Part shown: one piece after another, positions 17,601 to 24,668 of the stretch
How positions within the stretch are numbered: the stretch's first letter is position 1
Layout of the letters: the number at the start of each line of letters is the position of its first letter
Source of the DNA: Wenyingzhuangia fucanilytica
Lineage (GTDB): Bacteria > Bacteroidota > Bacteroidia > Flavobacteriales > Flavobacteriaceae
Direction of reading: 5' to 3'
Assembly: GCF_001697185.1 (NCBI RefSeq)
Contig: NZ_CP014224.1
Span: forward strand, 1,364,001 to 1,428,000
Length of the DNA stretch: 64,000 nt
Program-made: the position numbers and the translations under genes
Notes under the pieces: model-generated
Told to the model about the DNA's origin: nothing
The model's database searches: none
Seen by the model: only the letters and a program-made list of their open reading frames with translations

Positions 17601-19151
17601 GACGGTACTAAATCAAAGAATAAATTCTATGGTATTGGAAAATATGAATTATTAACAAGTATTGTAAACAATAATAAAAATATAGATCAAAAATTATTAA
17701 AGGAATATAAGGAGCTGAAGCGTAAATTTGGTGAGATAGAAAACAAAGAACCTCAAGGTGTTACAGTTCATGTAAATAGAGACCCTCTAAATGCAAAGTA
17801 TGATAAGTTTACTATTAATAATTGGAGAAATAGTTTTAAAAAATACACCTACAGCAATAAGTGTTTTGACAGTTGGAATCAGCCTACAGAATATGAACAT
17901 GGTAGAAGGTTTGCAAATATTGTTTCTCAAACCCCATCTGATTTTTTAAATTTTATTGAGGAAATGATTTCTGATCTTGAGATTTCAAATACCTATATTG
18001 TAAAAGCTTTAGAAGGCTTAAAGGATGGGGGAATTCAAGCTGAAAAATTAATAGAGTTATTCTGCAAAGCTTTAGAGGTAAGAACGTACAAAGAAGAGAA
18101 CACATTATATCTTATTTGGTTAACTAGATATTTTTCTGAAAATAAAAAATCGGATGATAGAGTACTTAAATTTCTAGAAAAAAATATCAAAACTGGAGAT
18201 GAAGGAAGAAATAACCTTAAAGATGGTTTAGCAACCGGTATTAATTCAGTACGCGGTGCAGCTGCAAGTGCAATCATAGATTATTCTTTTTCAGAAACAC
18301 ACTTTAATTTTATTTGTAATACGCTAGAAACGTTAATTAATAATTCCAAACCATCAACTAGAGCAGCAGCTATATATAAGCTACAACAGCTATTACAGCA
18401 TGATAAAGATCGAGTAATGGAGTTATTTTTAAAGTTAGCAAATGATTTTCATCCAGATATCTTAAAAGTATCAATTAATCCATTGCAATATTTAATAAAT
18501 CATAATTTTAAAAAGCTAATTCCATTTTTCGAAAAAGCGCTTCAGGTAGAAGAATCTAATAGAGAAATTGGTAAACTAATTACAATTACATATTGCAGAA
18601 GTTATAAAGGTGCGGACCTTTTAATGAAAGGTTTTTTAGTACACAATAAGCCAAATACTATAATTAGAACCGCTTTTGAATTTATTGAGCATGAAATTGA
18701 AATTCAAAAAGCATTATCCTTAATTCAAAAATTTTATGATAACGAAGATAAAGAAGTTGGTGAAATATATAATCGAGCCTTTTTTCACATAAAACCACAT
18801 TTATTTTATGAACTTAAGGATTTCTTATATCAGTATGTCAATTCAAAAGTTGGAAAATATCGAGAGCACCCTTTTTATGATTTTCTTTTAAAGTCTTCAA
18901 ATGTCTATCCAAAAGATTGTATTATGCTTGCAGGTAGTTATAAAAACCATTATGTACCAGATATTACTGCAAGAAGTCTTAAAAACGAACCTTTACAGGT
19001 TGTTGTTAGTGGTTATAACGCAATGAGAGAATATTATAAAACAAATACTGTATTAGAAAATGCTATGGATGTTTTTGATGATATACTTCAAAATGAAAAT
19101 TACCGAGATTCATCGGCTTTTCAGATCATTAAAGATGTAGATTCATATTAA
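14670..19151 (+). CDS. Giant STAND NTPase with N-terminal Mrr-like nuclease domain (Avs4-like layout)
   Basis: A 1493-residue protein. Residues 12-110 form a Mrr-type restriction nuclease: TPREFEEVVYHYF, VKLSSGVGERGADAML with D57, and GVIQCKKY with Q71-x-K73. The NTPase carries Walker A GNAGMGKS at 287-294, Walker B GVLLIDQID at 351-359 and a sensor-like IISTR ending at 395. A winged-helix-like region (EFFHQSFFDYSFARNF) follows near 550-565. The C-terminal about 850 residues look like helical repeats, including a HEAT-like stretch near 1190-1260. This order matches Mrr-STAND antiphage proteins such as Avs4, which cut DNA after binding a phage protein. It is flanked at 7 and 10 bp by the small Cap4-like gene and the HNH-like gene. 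The STAND call is firm, the Avs subtype tentative. Confidence 0.8.
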   Translation: MKGEVYSNRSLDFNTLTPREFEEVVYHYFDTQIKKGYYNGIYDNVKLSSGVGERGADAMLFLQGKINGVIQCKKYKNNIGINLVLKEIIKLLLYHITEVKQNHIDAISSSLIDDIENFTYFIVASKDFTQETKLFLADFKNKWKSENITPLIENELKAISFKDVTLYEIQPKIQGLLNQINITSLTAVDLDLVIRSNVEIINRYFSPISFPEESDNQSNKIKTNQISLSNSELKSKAKLISNDINRIKTFFGENEKLKIIRPEVDGIYKWIDKKLKENEINIAIVAGNAGMGKSVVISQLYDRLEKEKVPVVSLKADRLTFNSSKELENEFDLEVGFKDFFDQLIDTEQKGVLLIDQIDALSQTLSSDLKPLKFYDNLIQKFIGHPKVKIIISTRIYDLNYDPIISNYKGKRSFIIKELDRETLLNILNQSGVENMNQFTDSFLKLIAVPLHLDVFLKVYTSELHTDEIKNLQDLYSVLWRHKIIGNRNLNTLKVNYNKVSQFVFELASKMYEIQQINIDQRLFEDKFSEEIKYLRTEGIINTTDKIEFFHQSFFDYSFARNFTNKNKNLTKDILKRHQGLFIRSKIKQILNYRRSVDEVQYAKDITDLILNDKIRFHIKILVLQQIAFQQIPLNLEKEIVKNVILSDNNLRNTFLSLFLGDGWLSFFIEKDIFRVELETNSIEHQQMLVDVFRRFIYVDEGRNLLEYYQTLKDSNIKDELIIDYLWRVSNVTNPLAIELIEKVLKRKPEYNKEYWYYRVLENSILNFPNWVKNQILSDLVIKKGTDIMDNDNYFYTRNHADHIYDDFWKKHPDIAYQLVKTIIKEIIRKRSFENKGAIKSDDAYLMYDRKNNDHYKHHVQLDKLQTYLEDTYKTNPKFVKNEVNEYINSNYITEIIIGFSIIFKYPKDFKEESYVFFSNLAKFTEVYSLNQYLNYLILEVFGKSYALFDDENKNHLNKKIISNFHKSHELKIFKNEDGTKSKNKFYGIGKYELLTSIVNNNKNIDQKLLKEYKELKRKFGEIENKEPQGVTVHVNRDPLNAKYDKFTINNWRNSFKKYTYSNKCFDSWNQPTEYEHGRRFANIVSQTPSDFLNFIEEMISDLEISNTYIVKALEGLKDGGIQAEKLIELFCKALEVRTYKEENTLYLIWLTRYFSENKKSDDRVLKFLEKNIKTGDEGRNNLKDGLATGINSVRGAAASAIIDYSFSETHFNFICNTLETLINNSKPSTRAAAIYKLQQLLQHDKDRVMELFLKLANDFHPDILKVSINPLQYLINHNFKKLIPFFEKALQVEESNREIGKLITITYCRSYKGADLLMKGFLVHNKPNTIIRTAFEFIEHEIEIQKALSLIQKFYDNEDKEVGEIYNRAFFHIKPHLFYELKDFLYQYVNSKVGKYREHPFYDFLLKSSNVYPKDCIMLAGSYKNHYVPDITARSLKNEPLQVVVSGYNAMREYYKTNTVLENAMDVFDDILQNENYRDSSAFQIIKDVDSY

Positions 19152-19161
19152 ACGAACTCTG

Positions 19162-19872
19162 ATGAAAAAAACTGGAAAATGCAGGTTGTGTGGAGAAGTT
19201 AAAAAGCTATCATTTGAACACGTCCCTCCAGAATCTGCCTATAATTCAACGCCCGTATTCTTTCAAGATTCAGAAAACCTACACGATAAATCTAGTTATG
19301 TTTATGGTAAAAGAAAGAGAAGTTCTCGAGGTGCAGGTGGTATGTATTTTTGTGTTTCATGTAATAATAATACAGGAGGATGGTATGCAAAAGACTATAA
19401 AGAGTTTGCTGAAATAGGGATGTATGTCTTAAGATCTAGAGTTTATGCAAATAAATATATGTGCGCCGAATACCCAATTAAACCTCTTAATGTTCTTAAG
19501 CAAATATTAATAATGTTTGTTGCTCTAGAAAGTAGTGGGTATCTAATTAAGAGACCAGGCTTAAAAGAGTTTCTAATGGAACCTGAAAATAATAATTTAC
19601 CTGAAAACATTAGAGTTTTTGCATATATGACAAGTACAATCAAATTAAGAAATGCTTTATCATTTTCAAATATGGATGGTTATATGCGTCATTTTGGTGA
19701 AATAAGTTATACCCCTTTTGGTTTTCATATTTCTATTGATACACCACCAATTAACAAACCTTATTGTGAGATCACAAATTTTGCTCAATTTGTTTATAAT
19801 GAAAAAGCTAAGATAATATTACCTCTTCAATATCTTGTCCCTATTACATATTTTCCAGGTTTGTATAAATAA
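19162..19872 (+). CDS. HNH/treble-clef zinc-finger protein, possible nuclease
   Basis: A 236-residue protein starting 10 bp after the Mrr-STAND gene. The N-terminal third has an HNH-like metal-binding pattern: C7-x2-C10, E19-H20 in SFEHVPP, then C64-x2-C67 followed by NNNTGG (N68-N70). The cysteine pairs would bind structural zinc, and the His and Asn fit the ββα-metal active site. The rest is unassigned. Spacing suggests it belongs to the same operon as the two preceding genes, where it may be a second nuclease or a zinc-finger accessory. Proteins with this Cys-His-Asn arrangement are often found in defence islands. Nuclease activity is inferred only. Confidence 0.6.
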   Translation: MKKTGKCRLCGEVKKLSFEHVPPESAYNSTPVFFQDSENLHDKSSYVYGKRKRSSRGAGGMYFCVSCNNNTGGWYAKDYKEFAEIGMYVLRSRVYANKYMCAEYPIKPLNVLKQILIMFVALESSGYLIKRPGLKEFLMEPENNNLPENIRVFAYMTSTIKLRNALSFSNMDGYMRHFGEISYTPFGFHISIDTPPINKPYCEITNFAQFVYNEKAKIILPLQYLVPITYFPGLYK

Positions 19873-19880
19873 TTTATAAA

Positions 19881-19911
19881 TCCCCACAAACCAAAACCCA
19901 GTTTTCTCGTT
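19881..19911 (+). repeat. Direct repeat, right copy
   Basis: TCCCCACAAACCAAAACCCA then GTTTTCTCGTT, starting 9 bp after the HNH-like gene. It pairs with the left copy at 12212-12243. Same orientation, about 7.67 kb apart. Confidence 0.6.
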
Positions 19912-19957
19912 CCTCAAAACTCTCTGTCTTTTGGTTTGTTCCGCACGCCTTACTTCT

Positions 19958-20070
19958 ATAGCGTTTAAATTGCCATACTACTGCAGCACATTATAGCTTG
20001 TTTCATTCGTACCTCATTTCACAACTATAAAGAGCTGCCCCAGGCAAAAAGCTAATAATTTAAACGCTAT
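19958..20070. repeat. Long imperfect hairpin element (about 113 nt)
   Basis: The outer 14-bp arms ATAGCGTTTAAATT (19958-19971) and AATTTAAACGCTAT (20057-20070) are perfect inverted repeats. Nested inside, almost concentric, are TTGCC/GGCAA (19970-19974 with 20043-20047), GCAGC/GCTGC (19983-19987 with 20034-20038) and TTATAG/CTATAA (19991-19996 with 20025-20030). Together they make one bulged stem with about 28 nt at the tip. The shape resembles folded recombination sites such as integron attC, or a structured RNA. No coding frame is supported in the gap 19873-20262. Confidence 0.65.
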
Positions 20071-20082
20071 CCCAAAGCTAAG

Positions 20083-20144
20083 TTACATAACGGGTAGTTA
20101 TGGCAGCATTCATTCACTTTCTGTACCATAACTCCATTATGTAA
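20083..20144. repeat. Second imperfect hairpin element (about 62 nt)
   Basis: Outer arms TTACATAA (20083-20090) and TTATGTAA (20137-20144) enclose inner arms AGTTATGG (20096-20103) and CCATAACT (20126-20133) with a 22-nt tip. It lies 12 bp beyond the first hairpin and may be part of the same composite element. Confidence 0.6.
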
Positions 20145-20262
20145 AATAGCCGCTTTCCAACGCTCAAATCCTAACTACTAATAACATTAGTCGCTATTTA
20201 TGAACTCCCATTAAAAACAATATAAAAACAGTGAACTAAATAGCCAACATAATTCCTACTCT

Positions 20263-20637
20263 TTATGAGCATTCATTACATAGTCCAGTTAAAATACAAT
20301 TCACCTGCTTAACAGCATAACCTTTTGGAAGAGAAAAATGAACAGCACTGGGCAAGCATTCTATAGTTTCACAATGAGTGCATCTAAAATGAAAATGTTG
20401 CTCGGGTAATTTTTGCTCATCACATTTTACACAAAATGCAAAATATTGTTTTCCATCATCTGCTACAATTTTATGAAGCGTACCATCATCACAAAAACGA
20501 TTTAATATTCTGTAAATCGTAGCTCGATTAATAGCTATATCAATACGCTTTTCTATAGCATCCTGGCTCATTGCTTTATTAGAATCAACAAGTATTTTTA
20601 ACACAGCTTCTTGAGTTATAGTATGTCTTCTTTTCAT
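20263..20637 (-). CDS. Fur-family metal-dependent repressor
   Basis: A 124-residue Fur-superfamily protein. The winged helix is at residues 7-62 (ITQEAVLKILVDSNKAMSQDAIEKRIDIAINRATIYRILNRF). The dimerisation domain has HFHFRC (H81, H83) and structural-zinc cysteine pairs C86-x2-C89 and C120-x2-C123. It is divergent from the thioredoxin-reductase-like gene at 20747, and the 109-bp gap between them carries three Fur-like inverted repeats, so it probably controls both itself and that operon. Whether it senses iron, zinc or peroxide cannot be told from the sequence. Its length is at the short end for Fur proteins but the domain looks complete. Confidence 0.9.
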   Translation of the reverse strand: MKRRHTITQEAVLKILVDSNKAMSQDAIEKRIDIAINRATIYRILNRFCDDGTLHKIVADDGKQYFAFCVKCDEQKLPEQHFHFRCTHCETIECLPSAVHFSLPKGYAVKQVNCILTGLCNECS

Positions 20638-20651
20638 TTAATGCGATTTAA

Positions 20652-20733
20652 TCGCAATAATTATTGCGACTTTGTTGCAATATAGTAAAATAAACAATAT
20701 GTTTGCAAAATATTTATTTGCGACAATGTTGCA
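20652..20733. promoter_or_regulatory. Divergent promoter region with three Fur-box-like inverted repeats
   Basis: TCGCAATAATTATTGCGA at 20652-20669 is a perfect 18-bp palindrome. Overlapping it, TTGCGAC-TTT-GTTGCAA lies at 20664-20680 (one mismatch). A third, TGCGACA-A-TGTTGCA, lies at 20719-20733 as a 7-1-7 repeat typical of Fur-family boxes, 13 bp before the flavoprotein ATG. The repeats flank both start codons. Confidence 0.7.
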
Positions 20734-20746
20734 TTAGTAAAATTTA

Positions 20747-21748
20747 ATGACTAGAAGAGAGCTCATAAAAAAGGGAGGATTGGTAAGTTTAGCAATGACC
20801 TTACCTATAACGTTAAGCAGTTTTATAAAATTTAATCATATGATAGATAGAAAAGATTTTGAAGTAATTATAGTTGGTGGGAGCTATGCAGGGCTTTCAG
20901 CTGCTATGGCACTAGGGCGTTCTTTAAGAAATGTTCTAATAATAGATGGCGGTTTACCTTGTAATAGGCAAACACCACATGCACATAATTTTATAACACA
21001 TGATGGAACCAAACCTAGTCAGATTTCAGCAAAAGCAAAAGCACAAGTATTACAGTATAATACAGTCAAATTACTTGAGGATTTTACAATTGATGCAAAA
21101 AAAATAAACAATAACTTTCTAGTTACGACACAATCGGGTAAGGAGTTTACTACAAAGAAATTAATTTTTGCAACGGGCGTTAAAGACATTATGCCAGATA
21201 TAAAAGGATTTTCAGATGCTTGGGGTGTTTCTGTAATCCATTGTCCTTATTGCCATGGTTATGAATTCAAAGGAGAAAAAACAGGTATTATGGCCAATGG
21301 CGAAAGAGCTTTTCATTTAGCATCACTAGTTCATAATTTAACAAAAGACTTAATTATTCTAACCTCTGGTAAAGCAGATTTTAGCGCTGAACAATTAATG
21401 AAACTTAAAAAGCATAAAATTAAAATTATTGAATCCAAAGTATCACAGATTGAACATGATGATGGATATATAAAAAATGTTGTATTTGAAGACGGTCAAA
21501 AGATTCCATTTATGGGAGTATACGCAGCTATTCCTTTTAAACAACATTCAGAAATACCAATGTCATTGGGTTGCGAATTAACCGAAAGCGAACATATAAA
21601 GGTAGATGTATTTCAAAAAACATCAATAGAAGGTGTGTTTGCCTGTGGTGATAATGCAACAATGATGCGTTCAATAAGTAATGCTGTACATACAGGTAAT
21701 ATGGCTGGAGCAATGGTGAATATGGAATTAACAGAAGAGCAATTTTAA
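20747..21748 (+). CDS. Thioredoxin-reductase-like FAD/NAD(P) oxidoreductase with N-terminal signal
   Basis: A 333-residue flavoprotein. The FAD-binding Rossmann motif is VIIVGGSYAGLSAA at about 40-53, a redox-active C166-P-Y-C169 sits in HCPYCHGYE, and the C-terminal FAD motif is GVFACGDNA at about 298-306. These define the thioredoxin-reductase-like family. Residues 1-30 (TRRELIKKGG followed by a hydrophobic stretch) look like a Tat-type signal or a membrane anchor, unusual for this family and pointing to an extracytoplasmic or membrane site. Transcription is probably under the divergent Fur-family gene. Two genes follow closely (10 and 3 bp gaps). Substrate unknown. Confidence 0.85.
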   Translation: MTRRELIKKGGLVSLAMTLPITLSSFIKFNHMIDRKDFEVIIVGGSYAGLSAAMALGRSLRNVLIIDGGLPCNRQTPHAHNFITHDGTKPSQISAKAKAQVLQYNTVKLLEDFTIDAKKINNNFLVTTQSGKEFTTKKLIFATGVKDIMPDIKGFSDAWGVSVIHCPYCHGYEFKGEKTGIMANGERAFHLASLVHNLTKDLIILTSGKADFSAEQLMKLKKHKIKIIESKVSQIEHDDGYIKNVVFEDGQKIPFMGVYAAIPFKQHSEIPMSLGCELTESEHIKVDVFQKTSIEGVFACGDNATMMRSISNAVHTGNMAGAMVNMELTEEQF

Positions 21749-21758
21749 AAGCAAAAAT

Positions 21759-22007
21759 ATGATTGAAGTATATACAACTGATATCCCAAATAAGATAATC
21801 GCTAATAGTATTTTAACGAATCTAAAAATTAGTTTCCCTAAATTGAGATTTAATTATGACATAGAAAAACCAATAATCAATTATCCTTGCACTCATAGTA
21901 TTTTAAGAGTTGAAGGTGAAAGTTTTAATATTGAAAAGGTGATGTTGTATATTCACAAATTAGGTTTTAGGTGTGATGTTTTAGAAGACAAACTATGTAA
22001 ATATTAG
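21759..22007 (+). CDS. Small conserved hypothetical protein (82 aa)
   Basis: An 82-residue protein placed 10 bp after the flavoprotein and 3 bp before the methyltransferase. It opens MIEVYTTDIPNK and ends FRCDVLEDKLCKY. The predicted alternation of strands and helices (TTDIPN...ANSILTNLKISFP, then SFNIEKVMLYIHKLGF) resembles a small ferredoxin-like fold such as HMA domains, but the CxxC metal site is absent; single cysteines lie at PCTHS, RCD and LCK. No family is recognised. Tight spacing argues for co-expression with its neighbours. Confidence 0.6.
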   Translation: MIEVYTTDIPNKIIANSILTNLKISFPKLRFNYDIEKPIINYPCTHSILRVEGESFNIEKVMLYIHKLGFRCDVLEDKLCKY

Positions 22008-22010
22008 AAG

Positions 22011-22637
22011 ATGGGAGAATTTTGGGAATCAAATTTTAAAGGAAAACAAGCCATGTGGGGGTATGAACCTACAGATGTAGCCAAATCTACTGCTGTATTT
22101 TTCAAAGAAAAAGCATTACAGGAAATATTAATACCTGGTATCGGTTATGGTAGAAATGCGAAACCGTTTATTAAGAATAATCAAAACGTAACCGGAATAG
22201 AATTATCTAAAACTGCTATTGAAATAGCTAATAATAATTTTAATAATGTAGTCAAAATCTACCACGGTTCGGTAGCAGACATGCCTTTTGATTCTAAAAA
22301 GTATGATGGCATTTTTTGTTATGCCCTATTGCATTTACTCGATGAAAAAGAACGTTTACAATGCATTAATAATTGCTATAATCAATTACAACCAGGAGGG
22401 TATATGGTTTTCGTTAGCCTTTCAATAAACGATATGAGATATGGTAAAGGAATAGAAATTGAAGAAAACAGATATACAACGGCACACGACGTTAATTTAT
22501 TCTTTTACAACAAATTCAAAATTGAAAAAGAATTCAAAGATTATGGTTTGTTAGAAGCAGTAGAAGTTACAGAACCCATTAAGGTAGTAAATAATAAACC
22601 CTCTCAGATATTTTGGAAAATAATATGTTATAAGTAA
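22011..22637 (+). CDS. Class I SAM-dependent methyltransferase (TPMT/TehB-like)
   Basis: A 208-residue Rossmann methyltransferase. Motif I is ILIPGIGYGRNA at 39-50, the motif II acid is in VTGIELS (E64), and post-II segments HGSVADMPFDSKKYDGIFCYALLHLL match small-molecule methyltransferases of the TehB/thiopurine type. The GxGxGR variant of motif I is typical of that subgroup. It is the last gene of a probable three-gene unit with the Trx-reductase-like protein, suggesting detoxification of a redox-active or metalloid compound. That role is inferred from the family and neighbours. Confidence 0.8.
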   Translation: MGEFWESNFKGKQAMWGYEPTDVAKSTAVFFKEKALQEILIPGIGYGRNAKPFIKNNQNVTGIELSKTAIEIANNNFNNVVKIYHGSVADMPFDSKKYDGIFCYALLHLLDEKERLQCINNCYNQLQPGGYMVFVSLSINDMRYGKGIEIEENRYTTAHDVNLFFYNKFKIEKEFKDYGLLEAVEVTEPIKVVNNKPSQIFWKIICYK

Positions 22638-22972
22638 AGAACCACTTTCCCTAGGATTTATCTTGAGCGTAGACGAAAGACCCATTTCAGCGGTGTAGGT
22701 TACAGCAATTAGTAATGTTTGCCATGTGTCTGTGGTAGGCAAACTACATTCGTTCAGTCCTCTATGTGCTGAACTTGTTTCAGTATCTAGAGAATCACTC
22801 TTTTCATTTCCCCACCTCAACACCGCGCATAAAAAAAGTGCACCACTGCGTTCAGCACTTCATTTATTTTTCCCACCGCTACAACATCAATAATCACTTT
22901 CACCTACGCATATTACCCCTTAATATATTACGATTAGTACGATGTTAACTGTAGTGTTTTCTCGAATATTAC
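22638..22972. other. 335-bp gap with dispersed flavobacterial repeats
   Basis: Open frames here are short and compositionally unconvincing. The gap contains a CTTGAGCGTAGACGAAAG segment (about 22662-22679), a GTTTGCC/GGCAAAC hairpin (22717-22723 with 22738-22744) and a GCTGAACTTGTTTCAGTATC segment (about 22768-22787). The first and third belong to repeat families common between flavobacterial genes. No promoter could be placed. Confidence 0.5.
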
Positions 22973-23884
22973 TTAATTATATAATTTCCGAAATTCCAAT
23001 GGTGTCAATTCCGTTTTTTTCTTGAATAATTTTCCGAATGATTGTGGGTGTTCAAATCCTAAACTGTAAGCAATTTCATTTACGGATAAGGCTGTAGTTG
23101 AAAGTTTCTCTTTAGCCAATTGCATTAGTTTTTCGTGAATAAATTCTTGGGTACTTTTGCCTGTTTGTGTTTTTAATAATCTGCTTAAATAATTTGATGA
23201 TAAGTTCAATGAAGCAGACAGATAATTAACGGTTGGCAATCCATTTTCTTGTAAGTCTTTACTTTTAAAATAATTATTTAAAAGTGTTTCGAATTGCTCA
23301 AGAATTCTATGGTTCGATTTTTTTCGAGTGATAAATTGACGTTGATAAAACCGTTCTGAATAAGTGAGTAATAATTCTAATTGTGAAATGATAACATTTT
23401 GACTGAATTTATCAATATTTGAATGATATTCATGATTAATATTTTGCATCAAATCGGTTAACGTATTTTGCTCCTTGTCCGAAAGATGCAATGCTTCTGT
23501 TAATTCATAACCAAAAAAGTCATACTGCTTTATTTTTTGCGCTAAAGATGTATTCCAAAGAAAATCGGGATGAAAAATAAGCAACCATCCCGAATGATTT
23601 AGTTTTTGTTCATCTTCTATCTCAATACGCATTACCTGATTTGGTGCGATAAAAGCTAATACACCTTCGTCAAAATCATATTCCTGTTGTCCATATTTCA
23701 TTTTACCATTAAACACCTGTTTTAAGGCAATAGAATAAAAGCCGTGCGTAAAACTTGAAACCGTTACATTTTCTTTCCTTTTAATATCGGCAAAATTAAT
23801 TACGCTAACCAAAGGATGCTGTGGTTTTGGCAACTGCATTAATCTATGATATTCGGTGATATTTTTTATGTGAAGTATAGACAT
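22973..23884 (-). CDS. AraC-family transcriptional regulator
   Basis: A 303-residue AraC protein. The C-terminal two helix-turn-helices cover about 205-300: LSASLNLSSNYLSRLLKTQTGKSTQEFI and LSVNEIAYSLGFEHPQSFGKLFKKKTELTPLEFRK. The N-terminal about 180 residues form a cupin-like sensor region typical of Bacteroidota AraC regulators beside small oxidoreductase operons. It is the last gene of a minus-strand unit, 9 bp after the SDR gene, and probably controls it. No ligand can be inferred. Confidence 0.88.
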   Translation of the reverse strand: MSILHIKNITEYHRLMQLPKPQHPLVSVINFADIKRKENVTVSSFTHGFYSIALKQVFNGKMKYGQQEYDFDEGVLAFIAPNQVMRIEIEDEQKLNHSGWLLIFHPDFLWNTSLAQKIKQYDFFGYELTEALHLSDKEQNTLTDLMQNINHEYHSNIDKFSQNVIISQLELLLTYSERFYQRQFITRKKSNHRILEQFETLLNNYFKSKDLQENGLPTVNYLSASLNLSSNYLSRLLKTQTGKSTQEFIHEKLMQLAKEKLSTTALSVNEIAYSLGFEHPQSFGKLFKKKTELTPLEFRKLYN

Positions 23885-23893
23885 TAGGTTGTT

Positions 23894-24658
23894 TTAAATC
23901 ATTTGTCCTCCAGACACTTCGATACGTTGTGCATTTATCCATTTTGCATCATCGGTGCATAAAAAGGCAACAACACTTCCAATATCATCTGGCAATCCAA
24001 CGCGACCCAAAGCTGTGTTAGAGGCTATAAAACTATTCATTTTTTTATTATCTCTAACTGCTCCACCACCAAAATCTGTTTCAATAGCTCCTGGTGCAAT
24101 GACATTTGACCGAATTTTTCTTTCACCTAATTCTTTGGCCTGATACTTTGTTAAGGTTTCAATAGCACTTTTCATAGACGCATATGCGGAAAATCCGTTT
24201 AGGGCAAAACGAGTTAGACCAGTTGATACATTTACAATTCCGCCACCATCGTTTAGAATACTTAATGCACTTTGAGTTAATAAATAGGTGCCTTTAAACT
24301 GAATATTATAAAGCGTATCTAATTGTTCTTCGGTTGTTTTAGCAAATGGTGCGTTGATTCCAATTCCTGCATTATTTACGAGATAGTCAATTTTATCAAT
24401 TCCGAATTTGGATTTAATTGATTTTTTAACAGTATCAAAGAAAACTTCGAAACTTTGGAAATCCATTACATTTAATTGAATTGCAATCGCTTGTTGCCCT
24501 AAATGTTCAATGTCTTTGATAACATCTTTAGCTTTTTCTTCGTTGCTGTTATAAGTTAGAATTATATGAAGTCCTTTTTTTGCTAATTCCAAAGCCATAT
24601 TTTTTCCCAATCCACGACTTCCTCCAGTTACTAAAGCAATTTTCATTTCTTTTTTCAT
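23894..24658 (-). CDS. Short-chain dehydrogenase/reductase
   Basis: A 254-residue classical SDR. The cofactor motif TGGSRGLG lies at 11-18, NNAG at 95-98, the catalytic Ser at about 145 and YxxxK at Y159/K163. The C-terminus ends VSGGQMI, a common SDR ending. The basic residue R15 in the glycine loop favours NADP(H). It sits between an NmrA-like gene (10 bp) and an AraC regulator (9 bp), so the three probably form one operon for carbonyl or electrophile metabolism. Substrate cannot be told. Confidence 0.9.
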   Translation of the reverse strand: MKKEMKIALVTGGSRGLGKNMALELAKKGLHIILTYNSNEEKAKDVIKDIEHLGQQAIAIQLNVMDFQSFEVFFDTVKKSIKSKFGIDKIDYLVNNAGIGINAPFAKTTEEQLDTLYNIQFKGTYLLTQSALSILNDGGGIVNVSTGLTRFALNGFSAYASMKSAIETLTKYQAKELGERKIRSNVIAPGAIETDFGGGAVRDNKKMNSFIASNTALGRVGLPDDIGSVVAFLCTDDAKWINAQRIEVSGGQMI

Positions 24659-24668
24659 TTCTATATAG

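Noticed and set aside
19958-20144. Integron attC site as a firm call
   Set aside because: No integron integrase or array of cassettes is present and the core GTTRRRY/RYYYAAC sites could not be confirmed, so only a hairpin element is reported.
19873-20262. Retron-type msr-msd RNA
   Set aside because: The inverted repeats are suggestive, but no reverse transcriptase gene occurs anywhere near.
22551-22948. Two overlapping open frames after the methyltransferase
   Set aside because: They run through dispersed repeats and hairpins, and their products look like translated repeat sequence.
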